64,000 bases of DNA. Source: Typha latifolia (Eukaryota; Streptophyta; Magnoliopsida; Poales; Typhaceae). The position numbers and the translations under genes are program-made. Positions 23,345-34,500 of the stretch are shown piece by piece (position 1 is the first letter of the stretch; each line of letters starts with the position of its first letter). The notes below the pieces were generated by a model. It worked only from the letters and a program-made list of their open reading frames with translations, was not told the origin of the DNA and ran no database searches. The stretch lies in the NCBI GenBank assembly GCA_019914945.1, contig CM034110.1:5969808-6033807 (forward strand), given 5' to 3'.

Positions 23345-23631
23345 TATTTTATCTTTTTTTTAATTGAAATAGACTGTTCCTTGTTACTGTAGTCAAAATA
23401 AAAATACTAATCAGTTCAGCGTTTTTATTGTCAAACACTTTTTTTTTCTTGACTATTAAAAAATAAGTTTAAAAAATTTATATACATAAAATATTGATGA
23501 GTTCAACGGTCTTATGATTCAATGTTTTTATTAGAGCTATAATAAATTAGATCTGATTCGGTAGTAAGTTTAAGGAGTAATTTATTTCGGTAAAATAAAA
23601 AATAGAATGGTACTAGTTTGATCAAAAGCTC
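23345..23631. mobile_element. Mutator-like miniature inverted-repeat element (copy 2, damaged left end)
   Basis: 287 bp, clearly related to the copy at 22227. It shares ttgaaatagact, the tatatacataaaa centre, gttcaacg, and the right end GAGCTTTTGATCAAACTAG (reverse complement). Flanked by ATCACAAAC (23336-23344) and ATCACAAGC (23632-23640), a 9-bp duplication with one mismatch. The outer part of the left inverted repeat is missing. Confidence 0.72.
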
Positions 23632-23640
23632 ATCACAAGC

Positions 23641-25060
23641 AGCTGTGGTTATTAGGGTTTCAACACCATCGTTAACATCAAAAAGGGATTGGCATCTTAT
23701 CAATTATCATTCACCTACTATTTATTATTTATTTGCTTTTATTTTTTATTTGACCTCCTGTGTTTTAGTATTATTATAGAAGACCTCTTCTTGTTAATAT
23801 TTTTTGGAAATTGATTCGTTAATATTTATGTATATCTATAAAGAGAAGGGTTGATTATGCATATGTCTGCTAAATTATTATAATTAATATCTCTCACTCA
23901 TTGACGATGTTATTAAAAAATGAACTTTTATCTCTATTTTTATTTAAAATAAAGGTAAAATAGTTTTTAAGGTGCCTAAAATTAATCGGTAACAATCCCG
24001 TAATATTTTTAATAGAAAATTCAAGGGACAATTATACGCAGATCCTCTAAATTATTATCTAATTTATATATCCTGATCTTATTTTTGTGACAAATTGACT
24101 CCTCAATTATGTAAAATATTTGAAAATATTTATGCTTCACAGTAATTATCTTACCGTTATTTTAGAGAAAAGAAAGAGAGAAATTTTGAGGGTAAGATGG
24201 GGGGGAGGATTATCTTACTATATCCTCAAAAGCATAAGACATGATAAGGATGTCTTATAATAAAACTAGAAATTTAGGTGGTATATGGACAAAAAACAAA
24301 GAAGTGCAACTACTAATCCAGGCCCCAAGTGGAGTTATTTAGCAGGGAATTTATGCCTTTATTATGATTATACTAATCTTAAAAGGATCTTTTCTGGTTC
24401 ACTGTAGATTAATCTTAAATCTATAAATTAAAAAAAAATTTGCAATCCTCTACCAACCAATCTTTGGATGCTATTGCCCATCATTGCCAGTTTGTTTGGA
24501 TTCAAAGCCAAGCCAGTGTTCAGACCTGACACAACCAATCAAAAGTCAAATCTACCACCCCTCCTCCTAAGAACCCCAAGATGAAGAAAGGGTAATACCT
24601 TTTGCTAACATGAGATTTTATGCCACAAGTAAATTATGATATTTTAAAGGTTGCAAGAGATAGATAAACTTTATAAGTGCTCCAAGATTTTTAAGGAAAA
24701 AAAAGAAGAAGAGAGATGATATTCTAAAGAATATGTGCAATAAATAGTGTCCAGGAGAGTTGCTACTTGCTTGGACAGGCAGGCTTGCTTCAATTGTCAA
24801 TATATTTTGTCATAAATAAGATGGCTAGATTATCAAACTGCCTCCTCTGTTATTTCTAAATTGGATTGTGTTTTTGTGGAGATAATATTAGTCTTTTTAT
24901 ATCTTCATTAATGGCGATTGACAATTACATTTTAGCAAGAACCATATAAAATAAATGCTTAAGTTTAGATTCACACCTTAAAAAAAAAGAAAAGAAGAAG
25001 AAGAGAAGAAGAAGAAAGATAATCTCTCCTCCAACTGAATCATGGGAAACAGTAGCAACA
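23641..25060. other. Intergenic AT-rich DNA upstream of the kinesin gene
   Basis: No gene recognised. A purine run (aagaaaagaagaagaag) lies at about 24985-25015. Confidence 0.5.
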
Positions 25061-25068
25061 GGTGTCCT

Positions 25069-25075
25069 TATAAAA
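25069..25075 (+). promoter_or_regulatory. Candidate TATA box of the kinesin gene
   Basis: TATAAAA in a CT-rich setting about 450 bp before the chosen start codon. It is plausible if the mRNA has a long leader. The leader would contain an upstream ORF (25130-25333, 67 codons) and a short GGT run at about 25315-25332. Unproven. Confidence 0.35.
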
Positions 25076-25516
25076 TTCCCACTTGCTCTTCTTCCTCCTT
25101 TTAGGCCTCCTTCTTTTAGGTTCTAGGGAATGGTAAAAGAGGACCGTTGGTTTTTAACAAGTGTACTCTCTTGGGCTCTCCTTGTTTTCTGGCCTGAGAT
25201 CTTCACTCACTCTCTCTTGACTCTTTTTCCCACCTTAGTTGGTTGCTTTGCCTACTCTGGATATCCAACCTCAGCATGTACTTTTGGAGAAAGGAGGAGG
25301 AAGAGGAGAAGGAGAAGGTGGTGGTGGTGGTGACCACACATAAAAAGTTGCTTCAGTTTTTATTGGGCTAGAGGTAGCACTGAGATGCTCTTCATCTCTC
25401 TTGCTTTAGCTTCAACTTTGGGCATCAGGATACAAGCTCAAGGTGCAATCATTTGAAGGTACCACTGAGAGCAATATTCCCTAATAATTTTGGTATTATG
25501 TCATGCTAAACTGTTG

Positions 25517-28374
25517 ATGGCTTTCAGAAGTGTTGTTGTTCAGCTCAAAGGAGAAAACTTGTGGAGTCTATTAACCTTGGGGAAGAAGATGGAAGAGCCA
25601 TTGAGGGGGGTCATTTTGCCATTGGAAAAGTTTGGTTTGGATCTCCCAAATGGGCTGCTGATGGTGTCTGGATCTGTGGAGGCACCCTCCAATCCCTCAG
25701 TTGTTTACACAGATGTCAACATTGTTCCTGAGCATGAGGAGGGATTGGGGTCAACGATTTCCAGCCTCCAAGGCAAGTATCTTGTTCTCTGAGTTGAACA
25801 CCATGGTTTGGAATTTGTATTAGTCTGAGTCTCAAAATTGGTCATTTTACTGCAGAGGAGATCCTATCATTGAGATCAAAGCAAAGGATTTTGGATGGGA
25901 GGCGCCGAGAGGCGCTTAATAAGATACTAGACCTCAAAGGTAATTTGATCTTGCTCTGAATTTGGAGTAGGAATAGTTTCTTCTTCTTTTCTTTTCTTCT
26001 TCTTTCTCAACTGTTCATAGTATTGCAGGAAGCATTAGAGTATTTTGCAGAATCAGATCCTCTCCTTCTATGGATAGCAAGAGGACAAGATCACCCATAT
26101 CGACAGAGCAAGAGAAGATAACTATTAGATCTATGGGAGTTAAGAAAGAATTCAATGTTGACAGGGTATTCTGTCAGGAATCAACACAAGGTTTGCTCTT
26201 GTCGAGAATTTTCCGCATTAGTTCTAAATTTCTAGTGCTTAGTGCTTCATAATTTTTCCTTACTGAGTAAAATCGGTTCAATGCTTTGACATTTGTAGAG
26301 GATGTTTTCCTGGAGGTTGAGCCGATTGTCCGATCTGCGATTGATGGGCATAATGTTTGCATTCTTGCTTATGGACAGACTGGAACTGGAAAGACGTATA
26401 CGATGGTCAGCTATAACTATTCTTCTAAGCAGAAATCAGCTCATTCCATTGATCTTATGTATGTTCTCTTTATTAGTTAGTATTGATGCCTAACTGGACC
26501 TGTAATTCCTCAGGAAGGAGTCAGTGACAAACCGGGAATTGTTCCTCAAACCATGGAAGAACTCTTTCGACAAGTTTCTCAAGACAAATCTGCATCTTAT
26601 ATTTTGTCTATGAGCATGTTGGAAGTCTACGTGGGTAGCCTCAGGGACTTATTGGCCCCAAAGAGAACTTCATCTAGAGCAATGGAACTTATACCCAAAA
26701 GGTGTAAATTACTTGTTGTTGAATGTAAATTTGTGTGACTTCTCAAGCATTTGATCTTCGTAATTACTGCATGATATGAAATCATCGATGCTCATGTATA
26801 CATAATTGTTCTCCAGCAATCTCAGCATTCTAGCCGGTAGTACCGGTGCTGTGGAAGTCGAGGGACTGACAGAAGTCGGAGTAGCTGATTTTAAACAAGC
26901 CAGCCGATGGTATGCCAAAGGAAAACGAGCACGTTCTACTTCCTGGACCAATGTCAACGAGACATCAAGCAGATCGCATTGGTGGGTTGATGCGTACTTC
27001 TCATTAGCCTTCTCTTCTGCTATATAAATTTGATCATAATTGTTTTATTTGTTTTAGTTGTTCATGTGTAGCTTGACTAGAATTACCATAAGCCAATCGG
27101 GCGGTATCGATGGAAAAGTTATAAGTAAACTGTGGCTAGTGGACCTTGGGGGAAGTGAGCGGCTGTTAAAGACCGGCGCCACTGGACAGACAATGGATGA
27201 AGGGAAGGCTATCAATTTATCTCTGTCAGCCCTTGGTGATGTTATTGCTGCACTGAGAAGGAAGCGCAGTCATATCCCCTACAGGCAAGCAATTAGTAAC
27301 AGTTTATTACTTGTTGCTCAGTTGTTTCAATTTTCCGAATGGCGTCTGATTGTCATTATCCTTTTCTCAGGAATAGCAAACTCACTCAAATTCTCAGTGA
27401 TTCTCTTGGTAATGCAACATAAATATGTTTGCTTTCAAAACCTTATCTAACACATATTATGTTCATGCATTTCTAATATATTCTGTTGATTAATTTAGGT
27501 GAAGGTTCAAAGGTTTTGATGATCGTGCACATCAGTCCTAGTGAAGATGATGTAGGGGAGACAGTTTGTTCATTGAGCTTTGCTAAAAGAGTGAGGTCAA
27601 TCGAACCAAATAGAGAGCTTACAGAGGTAATCCTCTTCCAATTCAATTCAAGCATTCTACTCCATTTAGAATCAAGTTGTAGCAAAACAAATGCACAAGA
27701 GAGTTTTGACCACTTTCTGATACTTGTCTGTCATGTAGGATTTAAAGAGAGAAAGGCAAAAATGTATCATGGAGCTTGAACAACAGATACATGATACTGA
27801 AGAAGAGCTCAAGAATGTGAGAGACCAAATAGAGAGAGCTGAAAACTTAATTCAAGAGAAGAAAAAACTCTTTTCACTGGCTTATCAGACTGATGATCAG
27901 AAGGGTTCACCTAGAAGCCCCCTCATATTAGACCATGTCGAGGTCTCAGAAACTCCGAAAACTGCTGATAAAACCATGAAGAGAGCTAGTCATGGATCTG
28001 TTCCGCACTTTATGGCTTCGACAGCGTGCAGTCGCCATAGGCAAAGCACAACTGGGGAAGTGACTGGCAAAGTAAGAACAGTGAAATTGGTAAGCAGAAG
28101 CCATGCAGATCTTTTTGGATCACAATCATTTAGCTTCTCCAGTGCTCCTGTCATACCAAATTTTAAGAGCGCTAAGATCAAACCCGAGAAACGTGAAGCC
28201 AATCCCTCTAAGCTCAGAATTTCACTGCTTGCATGTAAACCAGATGACATGAGCCACAACAGTGTTGATTCGAAAGCTTCTTCAGTACCTCGAAATAGAA
28301 AAGTCAGCAATTCTCATCCTAATTTGCGAGCGACATTTCACCAACACCAGAGAAGAATGTCCGATCTTACGTAA
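25517..28374 (+). CDS. KIN14: Kinesin motor protein, KIN-14 type
   Basis: Ten exons by reading: 25517-25772, 25856-25939, 26029-26190, 26299-26405, 26514-26701, 26817-26981, 27072-27284, 27371-27408, 27499-27626, 27739-28374. The frame is open over 659 codons, stop included. The order is an N-terminal region of about 110 residues, then the KIN-14 neck-to-motor start [13 protein letters not shown]-loop GQTGTGKT (exon 4), switch I NETSSRSH (exon 6), switch [11 protein letters not shown] (exon 7), and NSKLTQIL (exon 8). A coiled coil [20 protein letters not shown] and a Ser/Lys-rich, probably disordered tail follow. KIN-14 motors move towards microtubule minus ends. Introns 1 and 7 begin with GC, not GT. 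The start is the first ATG in frame; an earlier, spliced N terminus cannot be excluded. KIN-14T looks the closest subgroup, but that is a guess. Confidence 0.93.
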
Positions 28375-30299
28375 AGAAGGTGTACTAGCAACATCAAGGC
28401 TTAATATATAGATATTAGAAAATGTGTGAGTGGAGTGGTGAGGTGATTCTTTGTCATGTTTCTTAAGTTTGTTGGCTTAATTCTTTTGTAACCATGGTTT
28501 TAGCCCTTTGTTTGTTGTTTTTAGTTTGACAGTGAAGGGCTTAGAAAAGAATTTTGGTATGAGGGATGACTGAACTAATTCTGGCCAGATCTACTAATAA
28601 TTTTGATTGTATTCTTTCTTTATCTGCAGATCTTTTCACAACTTTTCAGTTGTTAATAACCCTTTACTTATTTGTAGTTTTCAAGTGAGAAAATGGAAAT
28701 TTTCACTCAACTGCATTGTTTTTTACATTGAAAGGTTCAAGTTGTCGAAAAAGATAAAACCTTGATGCCCTGGAGACATTTCTTTTCCTTCACTTTTTGA
28801 ACCTTGATGCCCTGGAGAAAGGATTTTGATCTGTCAACCACTACAAAATTAGAACAAGAGAACGTTATTTGTTGAGAAATCTAGAGAGCTTAACAACTAG
28901 GATAAGAGCCATATCACCTACCAGGTCAGTACGAATGGAAGTTAAAGGCTATAATAACTCCCTTGAAGTACCATATATTATTCAGATCTCTGTATCTAAG
29001 TTGGTTTCAATTCTTAACTAGGCATATAATGGTCCTTACTGGTATCTGCCAACAGTCCTTTGTCACACAGAAATAGGACCAACCTACTTAGATTTGCCTA
29101 AGAATTATTAAAGTTCTGATACTATGATTTCTCTACCAAAGTATCTTATGATACTCAAATAGTAGATCCTTAAAGAGATGAAAATATTTATCCTCCATCT
29201 TGTTCAAGGATATCCACAATTTAAAGCTAGTAATGCTCTTCATTTATAGATCTCTTTTTCTTTTGTGGGACTATATCTTTGCTCTCATTATTTTCTGAAG
29301 GGATTCTAGTTGTGTATATTGATTCTAACTTATTGCTTAAGAAATAACCTTCTACAACCTTTTCCCCCCTGTACAACAGATTCTTTATCTAGTTTGACAA
29401 TTTCACTACTGATGCAACCCCACACAGAGACATCAATAAAGGAAAGAGCCACCAAAAAAATCAAGTGTACTGTGGTGTAATGAAGGATATTTGAACCACT
29501 TGTTGCCTTTTAAATTGGCAACCTCCTTTACACAACTTTTTCTAGGCTCCTTGGTTGTTCTTTCCTTGCTGGAGATGCCAATTGGTTGGTATGAAACAGT
29601 GGATAGATAACCTTCAGAATACTTTCATGGTGTTCACTTTAAAGATGTTCTCAGAGAAAGATATTTCAAGTACAAACGCAGTCTTATGCAATGCTCTACT
29701 CGGTCAATCTTTTGCTATTCATCTTAAAACCATAATTAATATTGAAGGCAAATGATGAGCATCTACTCTTAATAGGGTAAAAAATTAGGATTATAAAGTA
29801 GAGCCCAAGCCTGTAAGTAAACTATTTTCAAACCAAATTAAACCAAGCTTATTATTCATGTCGAGCCCAGCCAAGTTTAGAAACAAGTCAAGAGCTATTT
29901 AAGGTGAGCCAAAAGTTATATATATATATATGAGCAATAAAAAGAACAACACTTACTACCTTTTGCCATAATAAAAGACTCTTCGCTAAGCTTATATGCA
30001 TATTTACGAAAGATTGATACGTAACCTTCTTCATTCAAACAATTCATTATCTTTACATATGCAGTATCTATACGGAGCATTTGCACTAAAAGGTCGTTCT
30101 GTTTTTAAAATGGCAAAAATAAATTTTATGTATACTTTATTATAAAAAGATATGCATCTAATATAAAAATTAGGCACACTTAGTTTTAAGAGATTGATCT
30201 CATTATTACTAAAACTTATGGACTCATAGGCCCAAATCTATATACATTCAAATTGTTATGGACCGAGTGTCTGTTTTCCAATCTAGATCGAATGCAAGA
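28375..30299. other. Kinesin 3' region and intergenic DNA
   Basis: The first 200 bases are the likely 3' UTR. A 19-bp phrase (accttgatgccctggaga) occurs twice, near 28760 and 28801. Further on the sequence is AT-rich with no gene recognised. Confidence 0.5.
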
Positions 30300-30439
30300 A
30301 AATAGTCCGTGCAGTCAGAAAAAAATAATCACCAAATATTCTACCGTAGACGGAAAGTTATGAAACTAGAGTTGGTTGATTCATAACTTCCTGATCTACA
30401 TTTTTGGTATTTACGCCCCTCACATATTTTTACTATAAC

Positions 30440-31049
30440 TGGGATGAAAATACTTAAAAGTAGGGGTGATGGTGGAAGTGACGAGTGGTGGTGACGATGG
30501 GTGAGGGACAAAAATGGCGACGGAGGAATGGATTGTGGTGTTTAGGGATAAGGAAGAGGGGGGAGAAGGGGTTGAGATCCCAAGGAGGAGGGAGGACTCA
30601 ATAAACGAGGAAGGTTAGAGGATCACCGACGTCAAGATGGCGCACGGCTAGAGCTTAAACGAGGGGAAGAAAAATTAGGGTAGAAAAGAAGGAAAGGGAT
30701 AGAACTCAATATTTATTTATCATAATATTTTTGGTTGTCATCCACATCTTAAGAGGCTAACCAAACAAGCTAAAAATGACAATAATAACCCTAAAAATAA
30801 TGAATTCTTGCCGACCGCGTTCGAACGCAGATTTTACGTTCTCTATCAATGTGAACATATGTAGACATTCACACACGGGCGTTCGAACAGGATCTATGCG
30901 TTCTCTATTGATGTGAATGCCTATATGTATTCATAAGGAGCGTTCAAACATGGCATACAGAATCCTTATTTACTGAAAGAAATAACCAAAACACAATAAA
31001 AGAAGACTCCCATCTCGAGACGACTCGATAAGGTCCGAATCATATCACA
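30440..31049 (-). mobile_element. Degenerate LTR, minus orientation, related to the LTR at 61300-61966
   Basis: Read on the minus strand, the end at 31049 starts TGTGATATGATTCGGAC and continues with GTCGTCTCGAG. The LTR at 61966 starts TGTTGATACGATTCGGAC and also has GTCGTCTCGAG. Both then have a GC-rich, G-run-rich interior. Here a 62-bp tandem repeat takes the U3 position. The left boundary is not clear; 30440 is approximate. Confidence 0.5.
30817..30955. repeat. 62-bp tandem repeat containing GCGTTCGAAC
   Basis: gcgttcgaac at 30817 and 30879 and gcgttcaaac at 30940 mark the unit starts. Each is followed by acgttctctat or gcgttctctat, then tgtgaa and a small inverted motif around catatgta. 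It lies in the U3 part of the degenerate LTR. Confidence 0.7.
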
Positions 31050-31430
31050 AATGACTATAGTGTCTAAAATTATAATTGTTTCTTTTTAGCCAAAGGAAAG
31101 ACATTTTAATTATATTTAACTTTTTAATTTGCAATAATAGAAACATTGCAGATATATGTATTCTAACGTAATAAAATATGTATCTATTATACAAAATATA
31201 TACACTCAATTTTATACACTAGATTAAATATAATTAAATTGCAGAAACCCCCTCGTATTCTTTCCTATTCTTTTCTTTTCCTAGGAAGGATGAAATATAG
31301 CTTATTTTAATCCCCCGAACAACCAAACCGCCTCTTTCCTTTTCTTTTTCTTTTTTTTTTTCTTTTTTCCCTTGTTCCTTGCTGCCCACTCTTCCTTTTC
31401 CCTTCTCATTTCTATCTCAGTTCGCCATTA

Positions 31431-31463
31431 AAACCCTAATGCCGCGGATCGCTGAAACCCTAA
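31431..31463 (+). promoter_or_regulatory. Two telo-box motifs (AAACCCTAA) in the HASTY leader
   Basis: AAACCCTAA at 31431-31439 and 31455-31463, 45 to 80 bp before the HASTY start codon and behind a pyrimidine-rich tract. Telo-boxes near transcription starts are common in plant genes expressed in dividing cells and can bind TRB-type factors. Their role here is inferred from position only. Confidence 0.55.
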
Positions 31464-31508
31464 TTTGATCTCTAATTCGGTCCGCAAAGCCCTCGCGGGT
31501 AATCCACT

Positions 31509-34500
31509 ATGGAGGACGGCAATACCACCGCCACCAACGTCGCCCGGGCCATCGCCGCGACGATGGACTGGAGCTCGCCTCCGGATGCCCGGAAGGCCGC
31601 CGTCGCCTACTTGGAATCCGTGAGTGCTGTCTCTGCATTTACTAATTCCGGATTGATGCTGGTTGAATGCTGTCTGATTGCTTTCGATTCGGACATGTTT
31701 GATGCGATCGGCGCACTGCTTTGGATTGTTTAATTTTGCGTCTTAGTCATTCCATTTGGTTGGTTTGGGTTTGCTTGTAACGCGTCAGTAGTGGGTGGTG
31801 GGGAAGTTAGAGCTTTTGATTTGCCAATGGGTATTGTTCGATCATGATAAGATGAAAAAGATGCATGATAGTTAAGATGGTGAAATTAAATTGGTATATC
31901 TTAATGCGTGGGGTTTAGGTAACAAATTTAAGGTAGGTTAGCTGTAAGAAAGCAATATCCTTGCATTACTGGTCTTTCATTGAATTTGGTTGTTTGAATG
32001 GGGAATACTGGATGCGCTCGGTCATCAGTGTGTCAGTCTCAAAGAGAAAATTTTCCATGTGTCTTTACTTTGGATTATTTATAGGAAGTTGGGAGGAGTT
32101 ACTGTAAGTAGCCATGTCGATTAGCTTTCATTTAGTGGTATATTCTCATTGGGAGTGAGTGAGTGATGCAATGACAAACATTCCTCTATCGGGATGCTCT
32201 AATTGTAACTTGTATCTTGTACTTCATATTATCCCTTCGCAATACAGGTGTCAGAACTTATTATGTTAGGCCCGACTATTACTTCAAAAATCTTTGCTTT
32301 ATATAGGTTTGCCTTTATTTAACCTTTTCCCTTAAAATATAAATCAAGAAATTTGTCGCTATGATGAGGAAACATGGTTCATTTGATTATGATATTCTAT
32401 TTTGTGTTGGTTTGCAATGGTAGTCAATTATGTAATGTTATGATAACATGTAATTCTCTTTTATCTTGTGTATTATGCTGGTGTCTATAATTCTGTATCT
32501 TTTGAATTTTCTAAAGAAATTTATTATTGGCTATATCATGATGGGAAATTTGCATCAAAACACACTTGATTTTTTTTTTTTTTGGTAAGTCAAGCCCATT
32601 TTCAGTTTCCTTTGCAGATGAGGTGTTTTTCATTTTTTCCTTCCAAGTCTGCTCTTATGTTATTTAGTATTTCATTAAATGTTGACGGGATACTATAAGA
32701 GAGAGAAGTGGCTCCGTACTCATCTCCTCCTCATTCTCATCTTCTATCGCTTAATAGGTCTCTCTAATCACTCTTTAATTAATAAAATAAGAGTATAATC
32801 AAAAAAACTTTGAATTTTGTATATTAACTGCGAAATTCACAAATTAATTGCAAATTTTGTAAATTAACTATGTACCTAATAATAAATCATACAGTAAAAT
32901 AAAATCTGTCATTTTCTTTTAGTTACTCATAGCACCAATATTCTTTTTTTTTATAGCATTTGATTCTTTTAGCTCTTTCAATTGGGAAAGTCTCATGTAC
33001 ACTTATTTGTGTTAGAATAAAAATAGTGCTTATATCTATTAGAAAAATATTAGTGATTATGAAATATCTCCAAAAGTTCGAATATAATTGTATCTCCTTT
33101 ACTTTTCCTCATCCTCCTTTTTATCATTGTAATTCGTAGTTTATTTACAATATTTGTGGTTAATTTACAAAAATATTTATTCTACTATTCTTCTACTTAT
33201 TATTATATATTTCACTCATTCACCACCTCATTTTTCTTTAATGAAAGGCTCATATATAATTGTTTCCAGTGAAAAAGAAGAAGACAAATAAAGTTAGTAA
33301 ATAGAACTGTAAAGTTCATAGATCAACTACGAAATTCATAAATTAACAACAAAATTCATAGATTAACTACAAAATTCGTACAATAATTAAGAAATTCATA
33401 AATTAACTATATACTTAATGCAAAATTATATAGTAAAATAAATGTTTCTCTCTTTCTTTGAGGTACTAATAGCACTAATGTAATTTTTTTCTGAAATGTT
33501 GATTATAGCATTTGATTCTTATAGCTCTCTTTATTGAGAAAAAAAATCTCATATATACTTATGAAATTATGGTAGATTAAAGTAGTGCTCATAACCATTA
33601 GAAAAATATTAGTGATTATGAAATGTTTTCAAAAGTTTGAACAAAGTTATATCTCTATTACTTTCTCTTTATCCTCTTATTTTATCATTGTAATTCGTAG
33701 TTAATTTACAAATTTTTTTACTCTACTTCTTTTCTACTTATTAATAAATATTTCATTCATTCACACCTCATTTCTCTTATATGAAAGGCTTGCATACAAT
33801 TATTTTCAGTGAAAAAAAGGAAGACAAATAAGGTTAGTAATATAACTACAAAATTTATAGATTAACTACGGAATTCATAAATTAACAATGGAATTCATAG
33901 ATTAACTATGAAATTCATACATTAACTACGAAATTTGTAAATTAACTATGTACTTTATACAAAATTATACAATAAAATAAATGTTTCTCTCTTTCTTTTA
34001 GGTACTCATAGCACCGATGTTCTCTCTTTTTGAAAGGTTATTATAACATTTGATTCTTTAGCTTTTTTAATTGGGAAAAAAATCTCATATATACTTAAAG
34101 AAATTGTGTTAGATTAAAAATAGTGCTCATAACCATTAAAAAAATATTAGTGATTATGAAATGTCTCCAAAAGTCTAAATAGAGTTGTATCTTCCTTACT
34201 TCCATTGATCCTATTTTTTTATCACTATAATTCATAGTTTATTTACAAAATTTGTTGTTAATTTACAAAAAAAATTACTCTATTTCTTTTCTACCTTTTC
34301 TTATATATTTTTTACTCATTCACCTCTTCATTTTCCTTATATGAGAGGCTTGTATACAATTATTTTTAGTTGAAAAAGAAGAAAAAGACAAATAAGATTA
34401 GTAAATATAATTGCGAAATTCATATATTAACTGCAAAATTTGGAAAAGAAAATTTCATGTACATTTAGGAACTGTGTTAGATTAAAAATAATGCTTATAC

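Noticed and set aside
25490..25516. Kinesin start at 25490
   Set aside because: The codon there is TTG; the first in-frame ATG is at 25517.
28758..28820. 19-bp phrase repeated twice downstream of kinesin
   Set aside because: A simple local duplication with no sign of mobility or structure.
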